A stretch of DNA of 64,000 bases, taken from NCBI GenBank assembly GCA_963693365.1, contig CAVNZM010000001.1, positions 8,680,001 to 8,744,000 of the forward strand. Reading direction: 5' to 3'. This document shows, piece after piece, positions 39,091-52,434 of the stretch. Under the pieces are notes generated by a model, which ran no database searches, had not been told where the DNA came from, and saw nothing but the letters and a program-made list of their open reading frames with translations. The position numbers and the translations under genes were made by a program. The DNA is from Amoebidium appalachense. Lineage: Eukaryota > Ichthyosporea. How positions within the stretch are numbered: position 1 is the stretch's first letter; each line of letters opens with the position of its first letter.

Positions 39091-40218
39091 ACCCTACTTC
39101 CTCCACGAACACATCCACCACACCTACACCCACGCCCAACCCCACTCCCACACCGTCCCCCACAACCCCACCCCACATTTCCCCCACACCAACCCAGAGA
39201 GAGCAGCAAACACAGCACAATCAGATAAGACCCCCCCCCCCCCCCCCCACCCCCACGTAAGCGCACCCTCACACATACCGGCGCCTGTGCCTGGCCATAC
39301 TGACTGTAGTAGTTTGCATACGGGTTCGACGCCGGGGTCGGCTGCGTTGCCGGGGCTGGGGCAGCCGCGGCTGTGGCAGCAGCGGCAGGGGCAGGGGCGG
39401 CACCAGCAGGGGGGGTATAACCTGCCGGCCACTGACCATAGTACTGATAGTACTGTTGGGCATACTGCGCCCACTGCTGCTCATAGGACCCTGCGGCGGC
39501 CCCCGGGGGCGGCTGGGGTGGTCGAAATTGGGGTGGGTTGGGCGGCAGGGGCAGCGGTGGTAGGGGGGTTGGCTGTAGGCAGTGGGAGGGGCGGACATGG
39601 TGGCGGGGCCTGCTGCTGCCGCACCCTGTGTGTGTGTGTTAGTGCCAAGAAGTTGATGTGTTGGTATATATCGTTTTTTTTTGTGTGCAACTGGCAAATG
39701 TTTCCGCGGAAAATGGAGGGGGGGGGGGGGGGGGGGGGGGGGGGTTGCATCAACACCATTCTATGGAACGTGTAGCCATGCATCTTGCAAGCAGACAAAG
39801 CAGCAGTAGGGATGGGAGAGCTGTGTCAGCGTGTATGTACGGCCATGTGTGCATATGTGTCATTATCAGAACTGTTTGTGAAGAAAGGGAAGCACAGCGG
39901 AGATAATGGGGAGGGGAGGGGGGGACTCTTTAGGCAAATATACCTGGGCCTTTGAAGGGTCATTGTACAGGCCCCAGGTGTTGGGGGCGCCCGGTTGCTG
40001 CTGCTGGGCCGGCTGGCCGTAAGTGCCAAACTGGCCCAGCTGCTGGGGCTGCTGCTGGCCGTAATTTCCATAGGACCCCCCCTGGGGCTGCTGCTGGCCG
40101 TACTGGCCGTACTGCTGCTGGGGGGGTTGTTGGCCGTATTGGCCAAATTGCTGGGGCTGCTGCTGCTGCTGCTGGGGCTGGCCGTACTGACCAAACTGGC
40201 TGCCCTGCTGCTGCTAAG

Positions 40219-40316
<98 letters not shown>

Positions 40317-41092
40317 ATGTGTGCGGTAGTGGTAGTGGTGGTGAGGGGAGAGCAGGAGTTAGAATGCGGAGCAGGGTACCGTAGTACAACTACAGGATGG
40401 AACCCGTTTTGGCAGGGTGTGGAAGGGGCGGGGGATAGGATGTGTTACAGATTGCCGAGTTTACTTGTTCACGACGGACAAAACAACGGATTTTGTGCAA
40501 TCCAAACGAGAGAACAGAAGCAGGAAGCCTCCGTGGTAAGTATGGTGTGGGGGCTCAGAGAGCGAGAGGTTACTTGGAATGAGTGTTCTGTGCCACAGTG
40601 TCGAACGAACCCCTTCCTTGGGCTGTGTGTGTTTGTGCACACACGGAAAAAATGTTGTCGTCGTCGTGTGCACGTTGTGATGTGTGCCTGGGGGTATATT
40701 GAATGCAACAACAAACAGTACAAAAGATATTCTAAAGCACCACGCAAATGCACACGGACATAATGCACAAGCGAATCACAGCAGGAGAACCGTTTGACCA
40801 CATTAAGAAAAACATTACAGACTATGAAGTACACGTTCACAACGGACAACACAAAACAACTTTTGCAGCACACACCGAATATGCATTATAAGCAGAACCC
40901 GTCCTCATCCCCTGGGGAAGGGTGGGTGGGTGGGTGGGGGGGGGGGGGGAAGGGGGGGGCATGCATACTTGCTGGCCGTACTGGCCATACTGGGTGGGCT
41001 GCTGGTTGAAGGGTGGGCGGGCAGCTCCGGGGGCAGGGGTAGGTGCAGGCGCAGGTGGGCGGGCAGCAGATGCAGCAGATGCACCACCAATC

Positions 41093-41153
<61 letters not shown>

Positions 41154-41348
41154 TGTGTGTGTGCGCGCGCCTGTGGTTGTGCTTGCGTGTTTACGACGTG
41201 CTGGTTTGTGGTGTGGTGGGCATGTGTGTGTGTGTGTGTGGAGGGGGGGGGGGGAGAGGGGGGGGGGGGGTATGTCGGCATGATGTCCATAGTTGGTGTG
41301 TGAGCTCATATCCGAACACGCGCAGAGCACACATGATTCTCCCCACCG

Positions 41349-41379
<31 letters not shown>

Positions 41380-42044
41380 CTCCCCATCTTTCCCCCGTGC
41401 CTCTCTTTTCCTATTAGTGCTGGTGGTGTCCCGCGTGTACGTGTGTGAGCGCACGATCGTGTGTCTAGGTGTGTGTAGTAAATATACGTGTGTCTCCGCC
41501 TATGCCTCTTACTAGTCGAGATTGCGCTGGCTGCTGGGGGGGTGGGTGGGTGGACGGGTGGATGGATGCGAACGATTCAGAAAAAGGGCGTACACATGCA
41601 CATCACGTAAAAAAGATACAGGCATTTGAAGGTGGCGTGGGGTGGGGTGGGATTGGAAGTCGGGCGCAGGGGGGAGGGGGGAGGGGGGTTGAATGCGTCG
41701 TAAAGTACGAAGTACACATAGCCAATGGACAACACGATGCAGGGTGCAAACCATACATACATGGGGGGGAGGGGGGAGGGTGTTTGAATGCGGAGTACGG
41801 TACGAAGCACAACTACACCATCAAAAACAGGGTGCAGGTCACATGCAAAGGCAGACACTCCCCCCTCCCCCCTCCCCCAGCTCCCCCAGGGGGAAGGGTC
41901 TTCTTCAACGCCAGCATCCACCCCCACTATCTACTTATCCTTTAAGTATGCAGCATCAGCAAGCGCACAGGTGAGGGGGAAGGGATGGAGAGGCGGCGGG
42001 GGGAGGGGGGGGGAAGGAGGGGTAGGGGGTAGGGGGGGGAGGGA

Positions 42045-42079
<35 letters not shown>

Positions 42080-43082
42080 ATACCTTGGCAGCCGCACCGC
42101 CCATAGCCGCCTGTTGCAAAATTGAGAGAGGCTGTTAGCGGGAGAACAAACATACACATAGTTCGCCTAGAACGAACCCGTATGTATCACAACACCAACC
42201 ACTACATTCAAAGGAAATCCCCCAAGCACGGACACGAAAGTATCCACACCTTTTTGCAACAGTTATGGATCTTGATTTGAAACCAAACGGTTATGATACT
42301 TACACCCGGGGAAGAGAGAGGGGGGGGGGGAGGGGGGGGGGGGGGGGGGGGGGGGGGGAGGGGGTTTAGTTGCGAATTCAGTACACAGTACAAAGTACAA
42401 AATTACAGCAGGAAACATAATGCGGAGATTGAAAAAAGGAAAGGCACCTAAGTATGACAAAAAGCAGAGACCATCCTCAAGGGGAAGGCAAAGCCATGCA
42501 GAGAGTCTGAATTTTGGAAACAGCTCATGCGGGAAGCCAAAAAACGGATTGAGTGCATGTATGTGTCTGTGCGTGCGTGTGCGTGTGCATGTGCGTGTGT
42601 GTGCACGAGTGTCTGTGGTGCGTTTAAGCCCGTGTCTGTGCTTGTGGATTGGGCGCAGGACGGAGGATGGATGGCCGGAGAGGGTTTGAATGCGGTACAC
42701 GGTACGGAGTACGCATACACGATGAGAAGCATGGTGCAGGACACGTGCAAAGGCAAACATTCAAGCACGCAACATCAGCATTGCGTACAGTACTGGGGGG
42801 GGGGGGGGGGGGGGGGTCTGAATGCGGAACACGATACGAAGTACGCATACACGAAGGACACATGCAAAGGCAAACATTCAAGTATGCAAGGGGGATACCA
42901 GGCGGGAGGGATGGATGTTGCCCAGGCCGGGAGCGGTTTCGGCAGGCTCCTCCTTCTTACCCTGTGACAGACAGGGTGAGCAAAAAGGTGTTTGCTTAAA
43001 CGTCTATGTCGGTGTCGCTACAGGATTTCTTTAAATGGTGACGCTAATATGCATGAAAATGGGGGTTGCGGAGAGTGTGTGT

Positions 43083-43181
<99 letters not shown>

Positions 43182-44224
43182 TGTGTGTGTGTGAATGTGT
43201 GCGAGCGCGCAAATGAACCAGAAACAAGCCTCCACAGGGAATGATCTATGAGTGGCAAAGTAGATGCCAATAAACACGACCCACGAACCACACGACAAAA
43301 TGGACAGAAAGGCGTCCTGAACATACACAGCACATCACACCAACACATCCCAGTTATGTTACAAGAGAACAGTGCACGGGACGCACATGTGGAACACAAA
43401 AACAACCCCCTTACCCCCCCCCCCCCCCCCCCCCCCCCCTCCCCCCCCCACACACACCCACCCACCCACCCACCCACCCACCCACCCACCCACCCACACA
43501 CACAAAAGAAAAAAAAAAAAGAAAAAAAAAAGGAAAAAAAAAAAAGAAAAGCAAACACACCTGCGACTGGGGCTGCTGCAGAAGGGGGCGAGGGGTGGGG
43601 AGAGGCGTCACACCCTGAAGTCCGGCGGGCCCACTGCGGAAACGAAAAAAAAAAATCCTGTTAATTCCTGGAGCTGTGCGGACACGTGGCTGGACCAGAA
43701 GGGGGCAAAAAAAAAAAAAAAAAAAAAAAAAAAGATCTGCAAATACTATAAAGCGACGAGTTGAGTTTCTCCAAAAAAACACCATTGATACTATGTCGTG
43801 TCATGAAGATAAGTGCCACCCGCTATGTACCATCCCAGGCACATTCTACCCCCTCCCCCCCCCCCCCCCCCCCCCCCAATCCTCATGGGGCCAAAAAAAA
43901 CACATACCCATATCCACGGGGGCCCTCTCCCTCCGGCCGTGGCATGCCCGGACGTGGCCCCATAACGGGCCCAGGTCCCATGAGCCCGGGGCCACCCGGT
44001 CCCCCGGCACCCAGAAGGCCAGGCTGCCCGGGCATTCCTTGCATACCAGGCATTCCTTGCATACCGGGCATTCCTTGTGGGCCGGGCATCCCAGGCATGC
44101 CGGGTGCACCGGGCATTCCTTGCATGCCGGGCATTCCTGGCATACCAGCGCGGGCAGGGGGTCCGCCAAGAAGTGGGCCACCCATGGGGCGGGGACCACC
44201 CGGGAACATGGGGCCACGGGGACC

Positions 44225-44257
<33 letters not shown>

Positions 44258-44307
44258 TGGTGGTGGTGGTGGTGGGGTGGGTGGGTGGGTGGGTGGGTGG
44301 GTGGGGT

Positions 44308-44359
<52 letters not shown>

Positions 44360-44923
44360 TTTGTTAGTGTGAGTTGGATCATGTGTGCAAGGAACATGCA
44401 CACCGGGGGAGGGGAGGGGGACGCATTAATAATTGACAAGTGGCAAGCATGGAGGCAAAAAAACTAATTTTTTTTAACAAAAAAAAAAAGACAAAAGAAA
44501 AAACACAAACAGAAGCGAAGAATCATTTTGCGGCTAGAAAACAGTGAATCTGGATCTACCTTGAACAATGCCGAGCAAAGTTGTGTATATTTGTGTTATG
44601 CCTGTATGTGTGTGTTGTGGTAATGGTGGTGATGGTGGTGGTAGGAAAAAAAAAACAGGTGTGTGCGCGAGTGGGTGGTAGCGGTGGTGGTGGTTGGGAG
44701 GGAGAGGGGGCTGCGCGGGGGAGGGGGGGGGGGGGGGGGGGGGGGGGGGAGACTATACCCAAAGCCCGGGCCATAGGGGCCCCGGGGGCCAGGTCCACGA
44801 ACGGGGTCAGGCAGCATGCCCATGCCATCATGAGGCCCACGAGGACCACCCCACCCAGGCATCATCCCGGGCATACCCATGCCCCACCCTGGGCGTGAAC
44901 CACCAAAACCTGCAAAGATGAGG

Positions 44924-45004
<81 letters not shown>

Positions 45005-45793
45005 GGAGGGGGGGGGGGGGGGGGGTAAGGGGAGTGAGCGTGTGGGGGAAGGTGGGGGGGATGTGGTGAATATACGAAATGACACACCATGGATGTGGTG
45101 GAATGCAGGAGCAGGAGAGGAGGGATATGGGATGAAAGTATGAACTTATCGAATCATGAGTGTATGGCGCATAATGGGATGACAATATGAACTATCGTAC
45201 CAGGGAGATTTGTATTAAAAAGCACACGAGAAGTTTAACCCATCACTCCCCCCACCCTCACCCAAAAAAACCCTCTCCCCACAAAAACCTGCCACCAACT
45301 CTGGCCAACTCCCCCCCCCCCCCCCCCCCCCCCCCCACACACACACATCTAACCCCCCCCCCCCCCCAAACACCCCACCCGCTTCGTACCCTACACACAT
45401 GAACTCTCACACACCCACACGTACCAGGGCGCATGAGAGGCGCACCGCGTCCGGGGCCAAAGGGCAGGTTGATTGGTGCCTGACCCTGGTTGATTTGGTT
45501 GTTTAGGGTCACCGCACCAGTCTTGGTGGGGTTGCCAAACCCTACGCGCATGGGCTGGCCCTTGAGCTTGTAGTTGTGGAATAGCTTCTGCGCCTTGTCT
45601 GCTCCTTGCTGTGGAAGAAAAAAAGAAGGGGGAAAAAAAAGGGCGGGGTAGGGGGGGTGAGAAAGTGCAAACAGTGATGCACATGCAGAGGGGGTTCAAA
45701 CGGGATACAAGCTGTGATGTATTAAGACGCGCAATGGAGAATACATGGCAGGGCATGATAGGTTCGCAAGAAAGAACAGGACGAGGTGTGTGA

Positions 45794-45833
<40 letters not shown>

Positions 45834-45907
45834 GTATGTATGTATGTATATGTATATACACATACATACATATATATAAATCACTCTCCCTCTCTCTCTC
45901 TGCGGGT

Positions 45908-45950
<43 letters not shown>

Positions 45951-46007
45951 CCCCCCCCCCCCCCCCCCCCTCTGTCTCTGCTCTCTCTCTCTCTCTCTCT
46001 TTTTTTT

Positions 46008-46072
<65 letters not shown>

Positions 46073-46162
46073 TATACCCAAGTCTCGAAGTCCAGCATGG
46101 CAAAGCCTCTGCTTAGGCCGTTGAAGCCAATGGCAATGTGGCAGAAATCAACCTTGCCGCAC

Positions 46163-46210
<48 letters not shown>

Positions 46211-47779
46211 GCCGGCAAGAGTGCGTGTACTTGTGTTTGTGTATTCTGGACGCCCGGATACCCAATGTTTGGGCAAAAAAACGGATGGGCAGCGAGAAAC
46301 AAACCGGGTACGGAGCAAAGATGGGTGAAAACGGCAAGCAGTTAGTTACATGTGGTTACCAAACATCTAAATCACACGGTTAGTACATCTATCAAGGGGA
46401 AACACACGTATACAAAGGAGAGCACCACACAAACAGTACGCACAGAACATCACATACAAACACCAAGCCTAAACCACCATGCCACCACAACCTACAAACA
46501 CCAACACACACAAACACACACACACAGATGTACAGACAGCGTGCACAACACACATGGAAAACCGGAAAAAACGAAAAAACGGAAGTGGAAGTACGGGGAA
46601 ACACAGAGACTTCTTCTTTACCCCAAAGAGCTGACGGAGGTGCCCAACATCTTTGTAGTCGGTGGGGAGTTTGTCCACAAACAGGGTGCGCGACTGGGTT
46701 TTCTCAATATCCTCAATGCTGCTCTCACACACACGTGCGTGCGTGCGTGTGCGTGTGCGTGTGTGCGTGTGTACGTGTATGTTCGTGTGTGTGTGCACGA
46801 ATTTCTTATGTATACATGTGTGTGTATGTGTCTATCTAAAGCGTGCAGTTTTGGTTTGCTCCTATTTTCTCTCCCGCGTTTTTTTGGTACATTGTTTCAG
46901 GCAGGTTGAGAGTGGTTTGGTATGTGTGTGTGCTGAATATAGCGTCTAAGAAGCACCCGTGGTGAAACATGGTGTGAACGTGTGTGTGTTGACTTCATTG
47001 CTTGTGCATACACGTGTGTTTGTGTGCTTATTTTTCATGAGTGCACATGTGTGTAATGATTGCACGTTGTGAAAAACAAAGAAAGAAAGGAAAAAGCAGG
47101 GACCAAAAGAGGGGGAAAAAATGGTGGGAGGTGGGGAAAGAAGAATGAAGGAATGGAAAGAGGAAGTGAATGTATGGGTGAAACGAACGAAAGTGTGTGT
47201 TTTTCTTTGTTTCTTTTGTTTGAAAAAGGGATAATCTTGAGTAGAGATTCTCCTGTGGAAGAAAGAGGGAAGGAAAGAAGAGGGAAAAAAGGGTGGGACA
47301 AGGGCCCGTTGAAGGAATTAGCAAATGCCCCGTTTCTCCCCTCACCCCATCAACCCTACACCTCAACCTGCTAAATGTGCCCCTGCGAATTTGGCTAATC
47401 TCTCGCTAGCTACTGATACTAAAAACATCCGCACTTGCTACCCTTACAACACATGCACACACACTCTCTCTTTCTCTTGCCGATGTCTTCATACACTACT
47501 CCATCCCCTCACACCTACCCACCCCACACAGTAACTCACCCACCCACCCACCCACCCACCCAACACAAACACACGAGAACACAACGACAATACAGAGGGG
47601 GAGTCCACCCACCCAGAGAAAATCTTCTCCACGCGCACGGGTCTGCCCCCCACGATCTTCTCCTTGACCTTGAACCGCAGCTGCTGAGCCTGCTCGTGCG
47701 TCGGGTACTCAACCAGACCATAGCCTGTGAAATGACGCCATTCGTTATAAGCGAGGGGGGTTTGGGCAGGCGGCCCACG

Positions 47780-47817
<38 letters not shown>

Positions 47818-48592
47818 TAGAGTACAATGTACACAATAACGACCGACAACACACTGCATACTTTGCAACGAGGACCGAACACAAAAATAAGTATCGGCGA
47901 TGACGATGGCATGGGGAGGGGCCGGGGGGGGGGGGGGGTCATCCAGAGTGCCCGAATTTTGACCCATTCACCTGATCAACGACACCCAACTCAGATACTG
48001 GGTCCCTTGAACATGGATGGATAACCCGTCTTGATCTCAGGCGAGCCAAGTTACTTCTTGATCAACAACGAGTAGGATAACTTCTCTATAATCAAGGACG
48101 AGCAGGTTTGTTGGGGGAAGGGGGGGGGGGGAGGGGCATGGAACCTACGGGAGCTACGACATGTAAGGCGACAAAGACAAAGCATAAAACAGCAATCCGA
48201 CGGATATGGAGGGGGGAGGGGGGGGGGGTGTTGGAAAAGGAGGAGGGGGGGGGCGAGGGACGGGGGAAGGGAGGGGACAGAGGGTAAGAGGGGAGCACAG
48301 TACCCTTGCTCTTTCCAGTGGTAAGAGACTTGACCAGATATGCCCACTCGTAGTTGCCCACCATCTTGCAAATCTCCAAGAAGTCTTCCTCGGGGTAATC
48401 CAGTGTCAGACTGCCCACAAAGAGGATGTTGTCGTGGGGGTAGGAACGAAGAGTGATGCTCTTCCCCTTGTACTCGCGCTCGGCAAGGGCGGCGCGGGCG
48501 GCGGCGACAGAGTCTGCGCCCTCGAACTTCACCTTGACCGTGGTGACCCCTGTGATGCGTGTGTGAAGAAATGGTTTGGTATGTGTGTGCAT

Positions 48593-48643
<51 letters not shown>

Positions 48644-49115
48644 GGGGGGGGGGGAAGAGAGGAGAGGGGGGGTTCTGTGTGTGCGTACATGTGTTGTGTG
48701 TGTGTGTGTGTGTACGTGTGTATATGTGTGTGTGTGCCTGTGTGTTAGTGTGTGTGTGTGTGTGTGAGCGAGGGTGGGTGGATCGATAAACGAATATGAA
48801 TGAAGGAAAAAGGGGTGTAAGAGAACAAACTGAGCCGAGGGAAAACAGAAGCAACATACAATGCAATGGTCACTGGCGGGTGGCCTATGTCTTTGCCCAC
48901 GGGGAACCTAGAGGGAATGAGTGGGAGGGAGGATGGAAGGGACGGTGGAGAGCACCCGGGGGGGGGGGGGGGGGGGGGGGGGGGTAGAGAGTGTTACAAG
49001 GTATGAAATACACATTCCGACGGACACCACATTCATTGCAGATGTTGCACAGTACACATAAAGAGTATGAATCATGAACAGGGCCCGTCCTTGGGGGAGA
49101 AGAGGAGGGGGGGGG

Positions 49116-49156
<41 letters not shown>

Positions 49157-50497
49157 GCAATCAACTTGCAGAAAATAGAGCCGGAAAAAGAGTAAAAAAA
49201 AGATAGCGAAGGGAGAGTAAGGAAAAACCCACCTTCTCTTGTGATGACATCCAGTTGGGAGACAGCACCAAACTCCTTGAGCAGTTCACGGATTTCCTGT
49301 TCCAGACAGGAACGTCAGCCCAAGTAAGGGATCATCTTGATAGATAGGCTAAGCCAAGTGCGAGAGAGGGTAGCTGCAGAAAACCAAACACACACCCCAG
49401 CACTCATCCTTTTGCGCATGACAGAAGAAGCAAGGCCAAAGAAAACGGGAAAAAAGCATCACCGTCTACGACAAATTGAGATGTCCACGACAAAAAAAAA
49501 AAGGATGAGAAGACCAAAGAGAAACAAGACCATGTGTGGATTGATATGTCCGTCTGAGTCTCTTTACAAGGAAGCCTCTTCCCTCCCCATCCCCTCCTCG
49601 CCCCGGTCTTTCCTCACATCACACACATACTCTATACCCTTCTCTAAAGTCAGAAAGAAGAAACGAATGTGTCTGCTAGTCCGTCTGTTCTGGGTAACCT
49701 TGTGTGTGCATCCCTGTACCCCTCCCCTCTCTCCCCCCCCCCCTCCCCAGCCCCCTGCCCCATCTCACTGTGTGTATGCATGTGCCCGTCCGTGTACGTG
49801 TGTCTCTCTCCCTCCACAATGTGTGTGTGATGTGCAGGCTGCACAAAGCACCCACCTCCTCTGTGGACTCTGGAAGCTCGGCCAAGATAAGGCCCTTGCG
49901 CTTGCCAAACTGCTCCCTGAACGCAGCAACACGTGCGTCCATCTCTGCCTGCTCCTCAGGTGTGGGCTCCTTGTCTTCCGGCAGGGGTTCATCCTCCTTT
50001 TCAACCGCCTCTTCCTCCACTTTTGGCTTCTCCCCCTCCGCTGCCTCTACCTTCTCACCCTCTCCCTCCATGCTTTCCTTGTTCTCCCCATCCTGTGTAG
50101 CTGGCGCCTCTTCAGCGGCGGCCGTTTCCTCATTCGCGCTATTCTCTGCCTTAGCTTCTTCCGCAGGCCGCTCTGCTGCGACTTCCTGTGCAGGCTCATC
50201 GGTTTCCATCTTTGCGGGTTCCTCGACCTTTTCCTCCGTTTCCAACTTTTGTTCTTCTGCTGGTGCTGGCTCTTCTTGTGCGGGCGCCTCCTCTGCGGGC
50301 TCTTCCTGAGCGGGCTCGGCAACTGCGGCCTCCACCTCCTTTTTCTCCTCTTGCTTTTCCTCCTGCGGTTGTTCCTCGACCTTTTCCGTTTGTGTTTCCT
50401 CCTGTTTCTCTTCCGCCACTGGCTGGACAGGGGCGGGGGCTTCCTCTACTGCCTCCTCCGCCGCCTGCTTGGCGCGCCTAGTGCGTCTTGGAGGCAT
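38182..50497 (-). CDS. Raver-like three-RRM protein with prion-like tail
   Basis: Predicted 1036-residue RNA-binding protein. Exons: 50497-49856, 49296-49233, 48549-48304, 47724-47613, 46721-46622, 46164-46078, 45608-45425, 44909-44759, 44225-43908, 43633-43561, 42961-42899, 42110-42084, 41091-40969, 40213-39944, 39572-39279, 38755-38462, 38244-38182; phases agree and total 3111 bases. Residues 1-190 are Glu/Ala/Pro-rich. Three RRMs follow (about 198-272, 276-352 and 362-440), with RNP-like motifs such as [24 protein letters not shown] and RGFAMLDF. The tandem order and RRM2-RRM3 wording resemble animal Raver1/Raver2, splicing cofactors that bind PTB. The C-terminal half is Gly/Met/Pro-rich, then Q-G-Y repeats (QFGQYGQ), then Ala-rich with AAWAAYYAQ, ending NKRPRY. 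The acceptor of the 39572 exon has an upstream competitor (39616) that would shift the frame. The nuclear role is inferred. Confidence 0.85.
40219..40264. repeat. G45 homopolymer beside a (TG)n tract
   Basis: One of the longest pure G runs in the window, directly followed by about 20 TG units. On the sense strand of the Raver-like gene it is poly-C immediately upstream of the acceptor AACTTAG at 40214. Its length is likely to be uncertain in the assembly. Confidence 0.9.
40820..40918 (-). mobile_element. SINE-like element, 5'-truncated copy
   Basis: On the minus strand it reads GGATGAGGACGGGTTCTGCTTATAATGCAT and onward to GTGTACTTCATAG, matching the body of the dispersed element. It sits in a Raver-like intron about 50 bases downstream of the donor at 40968, in sense orientation. 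Confidence 0.65.
41688..41865 (-). mobile_element. Two 3' fragments of the SINE-like element
   Basis: On plus, 41688-41765 begins TTGAATGCGTCGTAAAGTAC, and 41789-41865 begins TTTGAATGCGGAGTACGGTA and continues to CACATGCAAAGGCAGACA. Both are the 3' end of the element on the minus strand, each next to a C-rich tail (G-rich on plus). They lie in a Raver-like intron in sense orientation. Confidence 0.65.
42362..42890 (-). mobile_element. Three truncated SINE-like copies in one intron
   Basis: Copies at about 42362-42480, 42683-42770 and 42817-42890, all on the minus strand. The last starts 8 bases after the donor at 42898 (GTATCCCCC then TTGCATACTTGAATG on the minus strand). The gene is also on the minus strand, so all are sense. 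Confidence 0.65.
43085..43179. repeat. (AG)n microsatellite
   Basis: About 47 AG units in the Raver-like intron between the exons at 43633-43561 and 42961-42899. On the sense strand it is (CT)n. Confidence 0.95.
47813..48035 (-). mobile_element. SINE-like element, tail and tRNA-like head
   Basis: A tail part (47813-47885, next to poly-G on plus) and a head part (47936-48035) on the minus strand. The head contains TATCTGAGTTGGGTGTCG and a degenerate B-box-like GGGTCAAAATTC. C-rich sequence separates the two parts. It lies in a Raver-like intron, sense orientation. Confidence 0.55.
48985..49098 (-). mobile_element. SINE-like element, truncated copy
   Basis: On plus it runs from GTGTTACAAGGTATGAAATA to ATGAACAGGGCCCGTCCTTG, which is the body of the element reversed. 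It is bounded by poly-G on both sides and lies in the intron between Raver-like exons 49296-49233 and 48549-48304, sense orientation. Confidence 0.6.
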
Positions 50498-50925
50498 TTT
50501 CTACACCGAGAGCTATAAACTCCACAAAATAATTGTCTCGGAAGAAGGTGGAAAAAACGAAAAAGTCTTGAACGGTGGCGGGAAAAAACTTTGAATGCTT
50601 TCTGTGCCGGCCACAGCGCTGGCGCGCCAGCAGTCTGTCAATTGCGACGTCACATAATGGGCCTTATGTGAGAAGTCTATTTGGGGTTTACGCTGTTTAT
50701 TTCCCAAAGTTGTTTTGAAAGGTTTACATTGCAGACTGAAAGCGCCAGTAGATAATTTTACGCAAACATATATATCATGTCAACAAATGTATAAAGACTT
50801 GATCACTTATATTTATCTCTTGAGTACAGTGTCGTGTAGCGTATTGCGGCCATACGGCAGCAAGACGGCACTTATATTGCAGGTCAGATCCCAACTCCAC
50901 GTGCGTTGTGGCACAAAACACCGTG

Positions 50926-50965
<40 letters not shown>

Positions 50966-51290
50966 CCGTGACACTTATACGTACGAGGACACCACGGCAC
51001 AGCGTGGCACAGGCATCCATATATATTATATTCCATACATAATAAACATCGGGCGCAAATGAAACAACCGACCTCCCCCCTCCCCCCTCCCCCCTTCCTC
51101 CCTCTCTCTTCTGCTCTTCTTGGTTCGGAGGCTCTTGCGGGGCTTGCTTGCTCTTCAATCGTTTTTAACACGTACTCCTACTTCTCCGCCCCTTGTCCGG
51201 ACACTTTTCCCCGCACAACCTCCCTGAACCTTTCCACGACGTTTCAGTGCACGCCCCGGTAACAACTGCACGCAAAACACAATCACGCGC

Positions 51291-51328
<38 letters not shown>

Positions 51329-52395
51329 GTGTACATTCTTGCAGTATTGCTTCGTCCGAACAGCAGGACTTTTACCGTGAAACATGCACACCATGGTGTG
51401 ATTGAGCTATTCTAATAGAAACCAAAAACGTTGATCGGAACGATAGTAAGAAGTCGGCGGATAAGGGGTCCTGGAAGGGAGGGCCCGGGAGAGCCATTGA
51501 GGTACTTGGAATGGATTGCGGGGGAGGGGGGGGGGGGGGGGGGGGGATCTTGGGTGAGATTGAAGGGATACGGGGGACCCACTACCGCCGGAGATAGGTG
51601 GGTGTGTCTGGGGGGCCCCCGGACGGGGGTGGGGAGGGGGAGGGAGGGTCACACCAAAAAGACTTCTGTTTCCGGCACCCAAATCCAAAATCATCACTGA
51701 AGAGCACAAAAACTTGACCGGTACTCGAAAATACACAGGGAGGGGGGGGAGGATCACAAGGGGTATCAAGTCTGATCGCTATTTATGTAGAAGACGAAAT
51801 GTGTACGTGCATCACTTTGATTCCTACGGCCTATCGAAAGGAGTTTGCAGTGTGCCTGTCACATGTCGCATTGACCGGGAGTGATTGAGTGCGCCGTTCA
51901 CGAAATTGGTGCGAAATGCATGCGTACTTTGTGCGCACATGTACGCTTGTGTGCGAGCTCGCACCATGGCCACATTTACCAACCTGCCTCTTCCCTGCCT
52001 CTTCTGTGCATGTGCAACAGGATGGCATGCCAGCTCTTTACACTTTTTGACGGGAATTTTCTGTGTTTACATAGATCCGTACACCTTGCGGTGGGGGGGG
52101 GGGGGGGAGGGGGATAACTTGACTCGAAGACCCGTGTGTTGGGGGGGAGGATAACTTGACTCGAAGACCCGTGTGTTTTGTCGAAACTATAAGCAAGACT
52201 CTTGAGGTGTCGATATTATGACATGTGGCAGTACATAGCAGGTTAGTGATATTCTGAATCGTTTGCCGTGACGGTCCGACCTGGCTGCCGGACGGCCTGA
52301 TATAGGAAGGCCAGGTGGGGAGGGGAAGAGGGGGAGGGGGGAGGGGGGGAGGGGGGGGGGTGGCAAGCGATGAGGAGGGGAAGGCCCTGGGGAGG

Positions 52396-52434
<39 letters not shown>

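Noticed and set aside
39573-39616. Apparent frameshift in a C6 run in the Raver-like gene (upstream acceptor at 39616)
   Set aside because: Use of the downstream acceptor CTGCCTACAG (exon start 39572) restores the frame in correct phase, so no sequence error needs to be assumed.
49337-50518. Plus-strand ORF of 393 codons opposite the first Raver-like exon
   Set aside because: It is the antisense shadow of the Glu/Ala-rich N-terminal exon, which has the ATG, splice donor and RRM continuation on minus.
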